Shown piece by piece: positions 1-10,131 of a stretch of 64,000 nucleotides of DNA. Position 1 is the first letter of the stretch. Each line of letters begins with the position of its first letter. The stretch is taken from contig NZ_CP070619.1 in the NCBI RefSeq assembly GCF_017068395.1, positions 7,316,001-7,380,000 of the forward strand, written 5' to 3'. Below the pieces are notes generated by a model that did not search any database, was not told the DNA's origin, and saw nothing but the letters and a program-made list of their open reading frames with translations. A program made the position numbers and the translations under genes. This DNA is from Rhodococcus pseudokoreensis. Lineage in GTDB: Bacteria > Actinomycetota > Actinomycetes > Mycobacteriales > Mycobacteriaceae.

Positions 1-742
<742 letters not shown>

Positions 743-744
743 CA

Positions 745-777
745 CGCCGTAGGGGCGTCTCCTTGCCCCTACGGGCG
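745..777 (+). terminator. Hairpin terminator after thrB
   Basis: A 10-bp perfect stem, CCGTAGGGGC (747-756) with GCCCCTACGG (765-774), encloses an 8-base loop and begins 4 bases after the thrB stop. No clear T-tract follows, as is common in high-GC actinomycetes. Confidence 0.75.
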
Positions 778-1070
778 TTCACAGCTATCCTGGGCAATGT
801 CCGTACATCGTGCGCATCAGACGCCGGTGCTTCACCAGGGCAATTACTCCAGGTCAATCGGGGTTGACGGCTCCTGGCACGATCCTCCGCACTATCTGTC
901 GTGTAGGGATTGCGAGTACGCGCCTGTTTCAAGGGTGATGTGATGGCGGGCAAGCCGGCAGTTCTTCACATGCAACTACGTACGGCACATCCGAATTCGG
1001 TATTCGAAACCGAATTACGGGACGAACCCTCGACTCTGCGCAGCGCGAGTGAGGGAAGGAAAGGACCTCC
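778..1070 (+). other. rho leader region, no gene seen
   Basis: About 290 bases between the thrB terminator and rho hold no convincing ORF. A TTGACG at 864-869 resembles a -35, but no -10 lies at normal spacing, so no promoter is called. The purine-rich GGGAAGGAAAGGA at about 1053-1065 is the rho ribosome binding site. A long rho leader fits the autoregulation known for rho in other bacteria, but nothing specific is seen here. Confidence 0.5.
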
Positions 1071-3146
1071 GTGACCGATACGGACCTCATCGCCGCTCCT
1101 GTGCGCGCCTCCTCGGTGGATACCGTTGGCGCGCAGGCAGGCGACTCTTCACAGGCGTCATCAGTGACGGCCTCCACAAAGCGCGCCGACGCGCGCCGAG
1201 GTGCCGGGCTGTCCGGAATGGTGCTCACCGAGCTCCGCTCTCTCGCAGGTGAGCTGGGCATCAAGGGCATTTCGGGGATGCGCAAGGGCGACCTGATCGC
1301 CGCGATCAAGGAGCGTCAGGGCGGCTCTGCAGCCCCGGCCGCTGCCGCGACCGAAACCGCTCCCCGGACCCGGGCGACGCGCGCAAAGCGCGAACAGTCC
1401 GCTCAGACCGAACTCGAAGTGATTCCGCAGGCGGAGCCCGTCGAGAAGGCCGCCGAGCCCAAGACGGCCGAACCTGCGACGGCCGACGGCGCAGCCGGCG
1501 ACACCGACACCGCCGAAGGCGGACGTCGTGGCCGCCAGCGCCGCGGATCCGCGCGTCGGGCAGGCGCTCCCGAGCAGGGTGACCAGGGCGGCAACGCTCA
1601 GGACACCGCCTCGGCGACTGCCACCGACACGCAGCAGGCCGAGCGCAAGCAGGCCGAAGACCGGCAGGATACCGCCGAGAAGCCCGCCAAGCAGGACGGC
1701 TCCGGCGAGCAGGGCGGCGACCGCAACCGGCGTGAGCGCGGCGGCGACCGCGGCGACACCCGTGGTGATCGCGGCGAGACCCGCGGTGACCGGGGCGAAC
1801 GCGGCGACCGTGGCGATCGCGACAACCGCGGCGACCGCAGCCAGGGCGGCAACGGCCCGCGCACCAACGACAACCGCCCCGGCGACGACGAGGAAGGCGG
1901 TCGCGGACGCCGCGGACGTCGATTCCGCGAACGTCGTCGTGGACGCGACCGCGGCGAAGGCGGCGGCGGCGACGTCCGCGAGACCGAGATCCGCGAGGAC
2001 GACGTCCTGCAGCCGGTCGCGGGCATCCTGGACGTCCTCGACAACTACGCGTTCGTGCGGACCTCCGGCTACCTGGCCGGTCCGAACGACGTCTACGTGT
2101 CGATGAACCTGATCCGCAAGAACGGTCTCCGTCGTGGTGACGCCATCACCGGCGCCGTCCGGGTGGGACGCGAGGGCGATCAGGCCAACCAGCGGCAGAA
2201 GTTCAACCCGCTGGTTCGCATCGACACCGTCAACGGCGGCGACATCGAGGCGGCCAAGAAGCGCCCCGAGTTCGGCAAGCTCACGCCGCTGTACCCGAAT
2301 CAGCGGCTGCGGCTGGAGACCACGCCGAACATCCTGACGACGCGTGTCATCGACCTGGTGATGCCGATCGGCAAGGGACAGCGTGCGCTGATCGTGAGCC
2401 CGCCGAAGGCCGGTAAGACCAGCGTTCTGCAGGCCATCGCGAACGCCATCGCGACCAACAACCCCGAGTGCTACCTCATGGTGGTGCTGGTCGACGAGCG
2501 TCCCGAAGAGGTCACCGACATGCAGCGTTCGGTGAAGGGCGAGGTCATCTCCTCGACCTTCGACCGCCCGCCGGGAGACCACACCTCGGTCGCCGAGCTC
2601 GCCATCGAGCGTGCGAAGCGCCTGGTGGAGGCGGGTAAGGACGTCGTCGTCCTCCTCGACTCGATCACCCGTCTCGGCCGTGCGTACAACAACTCGTCGC
2701 CGGCGTCGGGACGCATCCTCTCCGGTGGTGTCGACTCGACCGCGCTGTACCCGCCGAAGCGTTTCCTCGGTGCTGCGCGCAACATCGAGAACGGCGGTTC
2801 GCTCACGATCATCGCGACGGCCATGGTCGAGACCGGTTCCACCGGCGACACCGTGATCTTCGAGGAGTTCAAGGGCACCGGTAACGCCGAGCTGAAGCTC
2901 GACCGCAAGATCGCGGAACGTCGCGTGTTCCCGGCCGTGGACGTGAACCCCTCGGGCACACGTAAGGACGAGCTGCTGCTCAGCCCGGACGAGGCGGCGG
3001 TGCTGCACAAGCTCCGGCGCGTGCTGTCCGGACTCGATTCGCACCAGGCCATCGATCTGCTGATCGACCGGCTCAAGAAGAGCAAGAGCAACCTCGAATT
3101 CCTCATGCAGGTGTCGAAGACTGCTCCGGGCGCGATCGACGACTGA
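1071..3146 (+). CDS. rho: Transcription termination factor Rho
   Basis: Hexameric RNA helicase that ends transcription. It has 691 residues, longer than the roughly 420 of E. coli Rho. A Rho_N segment at about residues 51-83 is followed by a low-complexity insert (about 84-310) rich in Arg, Gly and Asp with RGD/RGE repeats. Then come the RNA-binding fold (about 312-385), Walker A PPKAGKTS (about 443-451) and Walker B VVVLLDSITRLGRAY (about 524-540). The GTG start is chosen for its strong Shine-Dalgarno. The R/G/D insert is typical of actinobacterial Rho, where it is known to add RNA contacts. A terminator follows directly. Confidence 0.97.
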   Translation: MTDTDLIAAPVRASSVDTVGAQAGDSSQASSVTASTKRADARRGAGLSGMVLTELRSLAGELGIKGISGMRKGDLIAAIKERQGGSAAPAAAATETAPRTRATRAKREQSAQTELEVIPQAEPVEKAAEPKTAEPATADGAAGDTDTAEGGRRGRQRRGSARRAGAPEQGDQGGNAQDTASATATDTQQAERKQAEDRQDTAEKPAKQDGSGEQGGDRNRRERGGDRGDTRGDRGETRGDRGERGDRGDRDNRGDRSQGGNGPRTNDNRPGDDEEGGRGRRGRRFRERRRGRDRGEGGGGDVRETEIREDDVLQPVAGILDVLDNYAFVRTSGYLAGPNDVYVSMNLIRKNGLRRGDAITGAVRVGREGDQANQRQKFNPLVRIDTVNGGDIEAAKKRPEFGKLTPLYPNQRLRLETTPNILTTRVIDLVMPIGKGQRALIVSPPKAGKTSVLQAIANAIATNNPECYLMVVLVDERPEEVTDMQRSVKGEVISSTFDRPPGDHTSVAELAIERAKRLVEAGKDVVVLLDSITRLGRAYNNSSPASGRILSGGVDSTALYPPKRFLGAARNIENGGSLTIIATAMVETGSTGDTVIFEEFKGTGNAELKLDRKIAERRVFPAVDVNPSGTRKDELLLSPDEAAVLHKLRRVLSGLDSHQAIDLLIDRLKKSKSNLEFLMQVSKTAPGAIDD

Positions 3147-3159
3147 TCATCGACCCGAC

Positions 3160-3200
3160 GCGGGACCCGGCGACTTTCGGTCGCCGGGTCCCGCTGTTTT
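3160..3200 (+). terminator. Rho-independent terminator after rho
   Basis: A perfect 15-bp GC-rich stem (3160-3174 with 3180-3194) is followed by TGTTTT. It starts 14 bases after the rho stop codon and looks like a canonical intrinsic terminator. Confidence 0.9.
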
Positions 3201-3375
3201 CCCCTCCGGAATCACCGTGGAACAAAACGCGGACCACCCGCGTTGACCACACCGCAAGCAGAAATTGCCGATTGGGATCGCGAACCTGCGATCTGGCATA
3301 CTGAGCGGCTGAGTCCGGTTCCGGTTCACGTCTTCGAACGGCGAAGGCGACCCGGCGACCATTGAAAGGGACACC

Positions 3376-3618
3376 ATGAAGTCAGGCATTCACCCCAATT
3401 ACGTGGCCACCACCGTGGTCTGTGGTTGCGGCAACACCTTCGAGACCCACAGCACCAAGGAGACCGGGCGTATCAACGTCGAGGTCTGCTCGCAGTGCCA
3501 CCCGTTCTACACCGGCAAGCAGAAGATCCTCGACACCGGTGGACGTGTCGCGCGCTTCGAGGCTCGCTACGGCAAGCGTGCCGGCAAGGGCGCAGCCAAG
3601 GAATCTGCAGAGTCCTAG
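3376..3618 (+). CDS. rpmE: 50S ribosomal protein L31, zinc-binding form
   Basis: Structural protein of the large ribosomal subunit, 80 residues. Cys16, Cys18, Cys38 and Cys41 form the CxC...CxxC zinc site that defines the zinc-containing (C+) L31 type; the zinc-free paralogue lacks these. The ATG is preceded by GAAAGGGA at proper spacing. It lies between terminators at 3160 and 3626, so it is probably transcribed alone. The C-terminal tail is lysine and alanine rich. Confidence 0.97.
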   Translation: MKSGIHPNYVATTVVCGCGNTFETHSTKETGRINVEVCSQCHPFYTGKQKILDTGGRVARFEARYGKRAGKGAAKESAES

Positions 3619-3625
3619 CTGTTCC

Positions 3626-3672
3626 GCCGACGCCCGTCCTGCGATAATTGCAGGCCGGGCGTCGGCTTTTTT
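3626..3672 (+). terminator. Intrinsic terminator after rpmE
   Basis: The stem GCCGACGCCCG (3626-3636) pairs with CGGGCGTCGGC (3656-3666), with an inner CCTGC/GCAGG pairing, followed by six Ts. This is the best U-tract terminator in the window. Confidence 0.93.
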
Positions 3673-3710
3673 GTGCCTACTTCCCGAACGAACGCAGAGC
3701 GGAGCGAATC

Positions 3711-4790
3711 ATGGCAGGGACCACCCAGCCTTCGGCCATCGACGACATCCTGGCCGAACATGCCGGCCTGGAGCAGCAGTTGGCGGACCCGGCCCTGCAC
3801 AACGACGCTTCCGCCGCCCGCAAGGCGGGCAAGCGATTCGCCGAGCTCGCGCCGATCATGGCGACGTACGGCAGGCTCAAGTCGGCGCAGGACGATCTGG
3901 ACGCGGCGCGCGAACTCGCCGCCGACGACTCCAGCTTCGCGGCCGAGGTGCCCGCACTCGAGGAGCAGGTCCTCGAACTGGACAAGGCCCTCACCGATCT
4001 GCTGGCCCCCCGCGACCCGCACGACGGTGACGACGTGGTGCTCGAGGTGAAGTCGGGGGAGGGCGGCGAGGAATCCGCGCTGTTCGCCTCCGACCTGGCC
4101 CGCATGTACGTCCGGTACGCCGAGCGTCACGGTTGGCGCGTCGAGATCCTCGACGCGACCGTCTCCGACCTCGGTGGATACAAGGACGCGACGCTGTCGA
4201 TCAAGTCGAAGGGCGATGTGCGTGACGGGGTCTGGGCGCGGCTGAAGTTCGAGGGCGGCGTCCACCGCGTGCAGCGCGTGCCGGTGACGGAATCGCAGGG
4301 CCGCGTCCACACGTCCGCCGCCGGTGTCCTCATCTACCCGGAACCGGAAGAGGTGGAGGAGGTGCAGATCGACGAAACCGATCTGCGCATCGACGTCTAC
4401 CGCTCCTCGGGCAAGGGCGGTCAGGGTGTCAACACCACCGACTCCGCGGTCCGGATCACGCACCTGCCTACGGGCATCGTCGTGACCTGTCAGAACGAAC
4501 GCTCGCAGTTGCAGAACAAGGCCCGCGCCATGCAGGTGCTCGCCGCCCGGCTGCAGGCCGCGGCGGAGGAGGCCGCGGACGCGGAGGCGTCGGCGGGCAG
4601 GCAGAGCCAGGTGCGCACCGTCGACCGTTCGGAGCGGATCCGCACGTACAACTTCCCGGAGAACCGCATCACCGATCACCGGATCGGGTTCAAGTCCCAC
4701 AACCTGGATGCGGTCCTGGACGGCGAACTCGACGCCCTGCTCGACGCGCTCGGCAAGTCGGACCGGGAGGCGAGGCTCGCCGCGGAGTAA
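3711..4790 (+). CDS. prfA: Peptide chain release factor 1
   Basis: Recognises UAG and UAA stop codons and triggers peptide release. It has 359 residues, the usual RF1 length. The catalytic GGQ motif is at residues 236-238, and the stop-codon tripeptide is PVT, in [10 protein letters not shown], matching the PxT motif of RF1 rather than the SPF of RF2. The open frame extends upstream to 3648, but that part overlaps the rpmE terminator, so the ATG at 3711 with GGAG upstream is chosen. prmC, whose product methylates this GGQ glutamine, follows. Confidence 0.96.
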   Translation: MAGTTQPSAIDDILAEHAGLEQQLADPALHNDASAARKAGKRFAELAPIMATYGRLKSAQDDLDAARELAADDSSFAAEVPALEEQVLELDKALTDLLAPRDPHDGDDVVLEVKSGEGGEESALFASDLARMYVRYAERHGWRVEILDATVSDLGGYKDATLSIKSKGDVRDGVWARLKFEGGVHRVQRVPVTESQGRVHTSAAGVLIYPEPEEVEEVQIDETDLRIDVYRSSGKGGQGVNTTDSAVRITHLPTGIVVTCQNERSQLQNKARAMQVLAARLQAAAEEAADAEASAGRQSQVRTVDRSERIRTYNFPENRITDHRIGFKSHNLDAVLDGELDALLDALGKSDREARLAAE

Positions 4791-4832
4791 CCGCGAAGCC
4801 GGGACCGCGCCACCGGACGGTGGGCCGCGTGG

Positions 4833-4838
4833 CAGTCT
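4833..4838 (+). promoter_or_regulatory. Leaderless -10 candidate for prmC
   Basis: CAGTCT, then 6 bases, then GTG at 4845. This spacing places the transcript start on the start codon. No Shine-Dalgarno precedes this GTG. Confidence 0.4.
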
Positions 4839-4844
4839 GTACCT

Positions 4845-5774
4845 GTGAGTCGCCTTCCTCTTCGCCTGGCCCTGATCGACGCAACCGCGCAACTCGACGA
4901 GGCCGGGGTGCGTAGCTCCCGTGCGGACGCCGAACTGCTCGCCGCACACCTGCTGGGGGTGGAGCGGACCCGGCTCGGGCTCGTCCCGCTCGTCGACGAG
5001 TCGGTGATCGACGCCTACAAGAAGATGGTCGACCAGAGGGCCAAGCGGATTCCGTTGCAGTACATCCTCGGTACGGCCGCCATGGGAGACATCGACATCG
5101 AGGTCGGCCCCGGCGTTTTCGTGCCTCGCCCGGAGACGGAACTGCTGCTCGGGTGGGCGCTCGCGTTCCTCGGGAGCTGCGATCAGCATCCGCCGGTGGT
5201 CCTCGACCTGTGCACCGGGTCGGGCGCGCTCGCGCTGGCGATCGCCAACGCCCGGCCCGACGCCGTGGTGCACGCCGTCGAATTGGAACCGCATGCTCTT
5301 GCGTGGGCCCGGCGCAACGCCGACGCCCGCGAACAGGCAGGTGACGCGCCGATTCGTCTGTATCAGGGCGACGTGACCGACCGGACGTTGCTTGCCGGGC
5401 TCGAGGGCGGGGTCGACCTGATCGTCGCGAATCCGCCGTACATCCCGGAGGGTGTCGAACTCGAACCCGAGGTGGCCGATCACGATCCGCACAGCGCGCT
5501 GTTCGCCGGACCGGACGGTCTGTCCGTCATCAAGCCGATGATCTCGAACGTCGCGCGCTGGCTGCGGATCGGGGGAGCGGTCGGCATCGAGCACGACGAC
5601 TCGAACGGCTCCGACGTGGCGGCACTGTTCGCGTCCCGCCGGGTGTTCGGCGAGGTCGCGGAGCACCCGGACCTGGCGGGGAAGCCGCGCTTCGTCGTGG
5701 CCCGGCGCGTCGCAACGGATATCGAGGCGCAGCGTGCAGGGGCCGACGCCGAGGGTGAAAGAATGAACCGGTGA
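4845..5774 (+). CDS. prmC: Release factor glutamine methyltransferase PrmC (HemK)
   Basis: Uses S-adenosylmethionine to N5-methylate the GGQ glutamine of release factors. It has 309 residues. An N-terminal helical domain (about 1-85) is followed by a Rossmann methyltransferase domain with the glycine-rich LDLCTGSGALAL motif and the catalytic NPPY at residues 196-199. The GTG start has no Shine-Dalgarno, but a -10-like hexamer sits 6 bases upstream. The gene follows its substrate gene prfA by 54 bases, and its stop overlaps the next start by 4 bases (GTGA), implying translational coupling. Confidence 0.95.
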   Translation: MSRLPLRLALIDATAQLDEAGVRSSRADAELLAAHLLGVERTRLGLVPLVDESVIDAYKKMVDQRAKRIPLQYILGTAAMGDIDIEVGPGVFVPRPETELLLGWALAFLGSCDQHPPVVLDLCTGSGALALAIANARPDAVVHAVELEPHALAWARRNADAREQAGDAPIRLYQGDVTDRTLLAGLEGGVDLIVANPPYIPEGVELEPEVADHDPHSALFAGPDGLSVIKPMISNVARWLRIGGAVGIEHDDSNGSDVAALFASRRVFGEVAEHPDLAGKPRFVVARRVATDIEAQRAGADAEGERMNR

Positions 5775-6427
5775 GTACTGTTTACGACTGTGGCCTTCCC
5801 GATTCACGCTCCGCCGGACTGAGTGCGGCCAAGAATGCGCTGAAGGCCGGGCGTCTCGTCGTGCTCCCCACGGACACGCTGTACGGAATCGGCGCGGACG
5901 CCTTCGACGGCGAGGCCGTCGCAGCCCTCCTGCAGGCCAAGGGTCGCGGTCGCGACATGCCGGTGCCCGTGCTCGTCGGCTCGTGGAACACGATCGACGG
6001 CCTGGTGTACAGCGTGCGCCCGCAGGCGCGCGACCTCATCCGGGCGTTCTGGCCCGGCGGGCTGAGTCTGGTTGTGGAACAAGCACCTTCGCTGGCGTGG
6101 GATCTCGGCGACACCCGGGGCACGGTCATGCTGCGCATGCCGCTGCACCCGGTCGCACTCGAGTTGCTGCGTGAGGTCGGACCGCTCGCGGTGTCGAGTG
6201 CCAACGTCTCCGGGCGCCCGCCCGCCACGACCGTCGAGGAAGCCCGCGAGCAACTCGGCGGATCGGCGAGCGTGTACCTCGACGGCGGCCGGGCGGAACA
6301 GGGGCAGGCATCGACCATCGTCGACCTCACCGGCGCCACCCCGCGGATCCTGCGTGAAGGCGCGGTGCCCACCGGCGATGTCGCCGACGTGCTCGGAGTG
6401 ACGGCGGAGAGTCTGTCCGCCCAGTGA
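5771..6427 (+). CDS. L-threonylcarbamoyladenylate synthase (Sua5/YrdC/TsaC)
   Basis: Makes threonylcarbamoyl-AMP from threonine, bicarbonate and ATP for the t6A37 modification of tRNAs that read ANN codons. It has 218 residues, mostly one YrdC domain. The segment GRLVVLPTDTLYGIGADAF begins the domain near residue 27, and the nucleotide-site block SSANVSGRPPATT is present. It lacks the long C-terminal Sua5 domain, so it is nearer to the short TsaC form. It is coupled on both sides by GTGA overlaps, to prmC upstream and the wecA-like gene downstream. Confidence 0.93.
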   Translation: MSTVYDCGLPDSRSAGLSAAKNALKAGRLVVLPTDTLYGIGADAFDGEAVAALLQAKGRGRDMPVPVLVGSWNTIDGLVYSVRPQARDLIRAFWPGGLSLVVEQAPSLAWDLGDTRGTVMLRMPLHPVALELLREVGPLAVSSANVSGRPPATTVEEAREQLGGSASVYLDGGRAEQGQASTIVDLTGATPRILREGAVPTGDVADVLGVTAESLSAQ

Positions 6428-7605
6428 GTGCTGCCGAATCGGCCGGCACGGTGCTGGCCCAAGCAGGTGGCGGCGCGGGTGTCCCGCTGCGTGAACTCCT
6501 GCTCGTCCTCTTCACGGCCGCGGTGGTGACCTACCTCGCGACCGGGGCCGTGCGGCTGTTCGCACTGCGGTTCGGCGCAGTGGCGGTGCCGCGGGACCGG
6601 GACGTCCACGTCACGCCGACGCCCCGCCTCGGCGGGGTCGGGATGTATCTCGGCATGCTCGTCGCGTTGTTGTTCGCGCAACAGCTACCCGCGCTCACCA
6701 GGGGATTCGAGTTCACTTCCGACATTCCCGCGGCCGTGGTGTCGGGGTTCGTGATCGTGCTGGTCGGGGTGGTCGACGACCGCTGGGGCCTGGACGCGCT
6801 CACCAAGTTCGTCGGCCAGGTCACCGCGGCCGGGATCCTCGTCGTGATGGGCGTGAGCTGGTTCATCGTCTACATGCCGTTCGGGGACGGCAGCACGGTC
6901 ATCCTCGACCAGTTGCAGGCCGGTCTCGTCACCGTGGGCGTCGCGGTGGTGATGGTGAACGCCATGAACTTCGTCGACGGACTCGACGGACTCGCAGCGG
7001 GCCTCGGCCTGATCTCCTCGCTCGCGATCTGCGTGTTCTCGGTGGGACTTCTGCACGATCAGGGCGGCGACGTCAGCGCTTATCCACCCGCACTGATCGC
7101 CGCCGCGCTGGCAGGTGCGTGTCTCGGTTTCCTTCCGCACAACTTCCAGCCCGCCAAGATCTTCATGGGCGACTCCGGTTCCATGCTGATCGGGCTGATG
7201 CTCGCGGCCATCTCCACCAGCGCGTCCGGTCGCATCCCGTTGACCGCGTACGGCACCCGTGACCTGCTCGGTCTGCTCTCGCCGCTGCTGCTGGTCGGCG
7301 CGGTCATGTTCATTCCGATCCTCGACCTGTTGCTGGCCATCGTCCGGCGCACCCGCGCCGGAGTCAGCCCGTTCAGCCCCGACAAGATGCACCTCCACCA
7401 CCGGCTCCTGCAGATCGGGCACTCGCACCGCCGCGTCGTGCTGCTCATCTACTTGTGGGTCGGTGTGCTGGCGTTCGGCGCGGTCGGTTCGGCCCTGTTC
7501 GACCGTCGCGTCGTCGTGCTCCTGGTGGCGGGCGGCCTCGTCTTTGCGCTGGTCGTCACCGCTGTCCCGTCGATTCGGGGACAGCAGCACGACCGTCGGG
7601 GCTGA
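6424..7605 (+). CDS. wecA: Undecaprenyl-phosphate GlcNAc-1-phosphate transferase (WecA/Rfe-like)
   Basis: Polytopic membrane enzyme of the MraY/WecA family, 393 residues and about 11 membrane segments. It moves a sugar-1-phosphate from a UDP-sugar to the polyprenyl-phosphate carrier on the inner membrane face. Family motifs are visible: VVDDRWGLD, NAMNFVDGLDGLAAG, FMGDSGSM and the His-rich HLHHRLLQIGHSHRR. In mycobacteria the gene at this position (Rv1302) starts arabinogalactan linker synthesis by adding GlcNAc-1-P to decaprenyl phosphate. The same role is inferred here from position and motifs. The start is a GTG inside the preceding stop overlap. Confidence 0.93.
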   Translation: MSAAESAGTVLAQAGGGAGVPLRELLLVLFTAAVVTYLATGAVRLFALRFGAVAVPRDRDVHVTPTPRLGGVGMYLGMLVALLFAQQLPALTRGFEFTSDIPAAVVSGFVIVLVGVVDDRWGLDALTKFVGQVTAAGILVVMGVSWFIVYMPFGDGSTVILDQLQAGLVTVGVAVVMVNAMNFVDGLDGLAAGLGLISSLAICVFSVGLLHDQGGDVSAYPPALIAAALAGACLGFLPHNFQPAKIFMGDSGSMLIGLMLAAISTSASGRIPLTAYGTRDLLGLLSPLLLVGAVMFIPILDLLLAIVRRTRAGVSPFSPDKMHLHHRLLQIGHSHRRVVLLIYLWVGVLAFGAVGSALFDRRVVVLLVAGGLVFALVVTAVPSIRGQQHDRRG

Positions 7606-7638
7606 CGGGAGGGTTGCCGCGGACCGGTGAGGATCCAC

Positions 7639-7644
7639 TACCCT
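7639..7644 (+). promoter_or_regulatory. Leaderless -10 candidate for the AtpI-like gene
   Basis: TACCCT lies 8 bases before the GTG at 7653. It helps choose this start in a frame that is open much further upstream. Confidence 0.35.
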
Positions 7645-7652
7645 TGGCGACC

Positions 7653-8117
7653 GTGACGTTCACCCCTGCCTCTGCCCCTGATCACACCGCGTCGTTGCGG
7701 GCTGCCGTCCGCTACGGAGTTCTCGGTCTGATCGTGCTGGCAGTGGTCGGTTCGATCATCGCTTTTCTCGTCGCGGGCAAGCCCGGCCTGTACGGGGCAC
7801 TTCTCGGTGCGGCCGTCGGGGGAGGGTTCATCCTGTGCACCGCACTCGGTGTGCTGTTCACCGCGAAGCTTCCGGCCCTGACGGCGGGAGCGGTACTGCT
7901 CGGTACGTGGTTGCTGAAGATGATCCTCGCGATCACGGTCCTCGCGATCCTCAAACCGCTCGACTTCTACGACAAAACGGCATTGGTGCTGGTCATGGTG
8001 CTTTCGCTGGTCATCGTGCTGGGGGCGGAAACGTTCGGAGTGCTCGGGACCAAGGCGCCGTACGTCGAACCCACGCCGTCGGACGACGCAGGATCGTCCG
8101 ATTCGGACGATAAGTAG
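7653..8117 (+). CDS. AtpI-like membrane protein ahead of the ATP synthase operon
   Basis: Small membrane protein of 154 residues with four hydrophobic segments and a charged tail ending in Asp/Ser repeats. It sits where M. tuberculosis has Rv1303, and where other bacteria have atpI, whose product assists assembly of the rotor c-ring. Sequence identity with AtpI proteins is low, so the AtpI role is inferred from position and topology. The GTG at 7653 is preferred over upstream starts, which would add an arginine-rich non-hydrophobic extension inside wecA. A long leader and candidate operators separate it from atpB. Confidence 0.75.
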   Translation: MTFTPASAPDHTASLRAAVRYGVLGLIVLAVVGSIIAFLVAGKPGLYGALLGAAVGGGFILCTALGVLFTAKLPALTAGAVLLGTWLLKMILAITVLAILKPLDFYDKTALVLVMVLSLVIVLGAETFGVLGTKAPYVEPTPSDDAGSSDSDDK

Positions 8118-8134
8118 TACTACGAGATGTAGTA
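8118..8134. promoter_or_regulatory. BlaI/CopY-type inverted repeat before atpB
   Basis: TACTAC and GTAGTA are a perfect 6-bp inverted repeat separated by GAGAT. The right arm runs into TAAAAT (8133-8138), a good -10 hexamer. BlaI/MecI operators have TACTAC-N4-GTAGTA, so the spacer here is one base longer. M. tuberculosis BlaI (Rv1846c) is reported to control ATP synthase genes. That this site is an operator is inference. Confidence 0.5.
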
Positions 8135-8158
8135 AAATTGAATCGACCCCGACCCCGT

Positions 8159-8174
8159 CTACACAACGTCGTAG
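8159..8174. promoter_or_regulatory. CTAC-N8-GTAG element
   Basis: CTAC and GTAG arms are separated by ACAACGTC, and the flanking T/A extends the arms to TCTAC/GTAGA. The right half GTCGTAGATG is repeated exactly in a CTAC-N8-GTAG element before the DUF3817 gene (35968-35983). This suggests a shared regulator; the function is unknown. Confidence 0.4.
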
Positions 8175-8444
8175 ATGACTTGCTAAGGTCTGGGTCAAGC
8201 GAGAGCAATGAGAGTGCGAGTCAGTTACTCGCCGGTATTGCATGCTTGTAGGTGGCCGCACATCCAGGGCCGCCGAGTCGACGAGAGTCGCCGACACCGA
8301 CAGACGCTGGACTCGAACAGTCCTCAGCAGCTGACGAATACGCGAGTCGAGCTTGTCGACTTGTTTGATCGTCAATGTCCGATCGAACCGCAGTCAACGA
8401 AGGCTGCGGACCGACTACGGGAGAGAACGCTGAGCGTCATCAAC

Positions 8445-9558
<1,114 letters not shown>

Positions 9559-9565
9559 GACCGTC

Positions 9566-10126
9566 ATGGCAGCCAACATCGCATTGCTCGCGGCAGAGGA
9601 AGAGAGCCACAACCCTCTCCTCCCCGCGACGTATGACATCGTTTGGTCGATCGTCTGCCTGGTCATCGTTGGTTTCGTCTTCTGGAAGTACGTCCTTCCG
9701 ATGTTCCAGAAGGTCCTTGCCGAGCGAACCGAGCAGATCGACGGCGGCATCAAGCGGGCCGAAGAGGCCCAGGCCGAAGCGAAGGCGGCGCTCGAGCAGT
9801 ACCGCGCCCAGCTGGCCGAAGCTCGCACCGAGGCTGCGCAGATCCGTGAGGACGCGCGCACCCAGGGGCAGCAGATCATCGCCGAAATGAAGGCACAGGC
9901 TCAGGAAGAAAGCGACCGCATCGTGGCCGCCGGCAACAACCAGTTGGTTGCCCAGCGTCAGCAGATCGTTGCCGAACTGCGCGGCGATCTCGGCCGCACC
10001 GCCGTCGACCTCGCTGAGAAGCTCATCGGTGAGTCCCTCGCCGACGACGTGAAGCGGGCAGGCACGGTCGATCGATTCCTGAACGAGCTCGACTCCATCG
10101 GCGCAAATTCCGCAGCAGGGAAGTGA
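9566..10126 (+). CDS. atpF: ATP synthase F0 subunit b
   Basis: Peripheral stalk subunit of 186 residues. One N-terminal membrane helix (about 25-45, [18 protein letters not shown]) is followed by a long charged coiled coil rich in Ala, Glu, Gln and Arg. It starts 7 bases after the atpE stop. Only one b-type gene is present. Mycobacteria have a second b-like domain fused to delta; no such fusion is seen here. Confidence 0.95.
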   Translation: MAANIALLAAEEESHNPLLPATYDIVWSIVCLVIVGFVFWKYVLPMFQKVLAERTEQIDGGIKRAEEAQAEAKAALEQYRAQLAEARTEAAQIREDARTQGQQIIAEMKAQAQEESDRIVAAGNNQLVAQRQQIVAELRGDLGRTAVDLAEKLIGESLADDVKRAGTVDRFLNELDSIGANSAAGK

Positions 10127-10131
10127 GCACC

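Larger units (their letters stand above)
8118..8444 (+). other. Long ATP synthase operon leader
   Basis: About 310-330 bases lie between the AtpI-like stop and atpB. They hold the TACTAC inverted repeat with TAAAAT, a second repeat at 8159-8174 overlapping the region before a TAAGGT hexamer (8184-8189), and a Shine-Dalgarno GGGAGAG at 8419-8425. The frame of atpB is open back to an ATG at 8208, but the peptide it would add is polar and unlike subunit a, so it is treated as untranslated leader. Confidence 0.6.

Noticed and set aside
1728..1860. Short repeated units in the rho gene that look array-like
   Set aside because: They are in-frame codons for RGD/RGE repeats in the Rho insert, not spacers and repeats of a CRISPR array.
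1161..3044. A 627-codon minus-strand frame opposite rho
   Set aside because: It is a GC-bias shadow of rho, with no start signal or recognisable domain.
3615..5807. A 730-codon minus-strand frame opposite prfA and prmC
   Set aside because: It is a shadow of two certain genes and has no motif of its own.
8208..8444. N-terminal extension of atpB from ATG 8208
   Set aside because: The extra residues are polar and unlike subunit a, they cover operator-like DNA, and no Shine-Dalgarno precedes this ATG.
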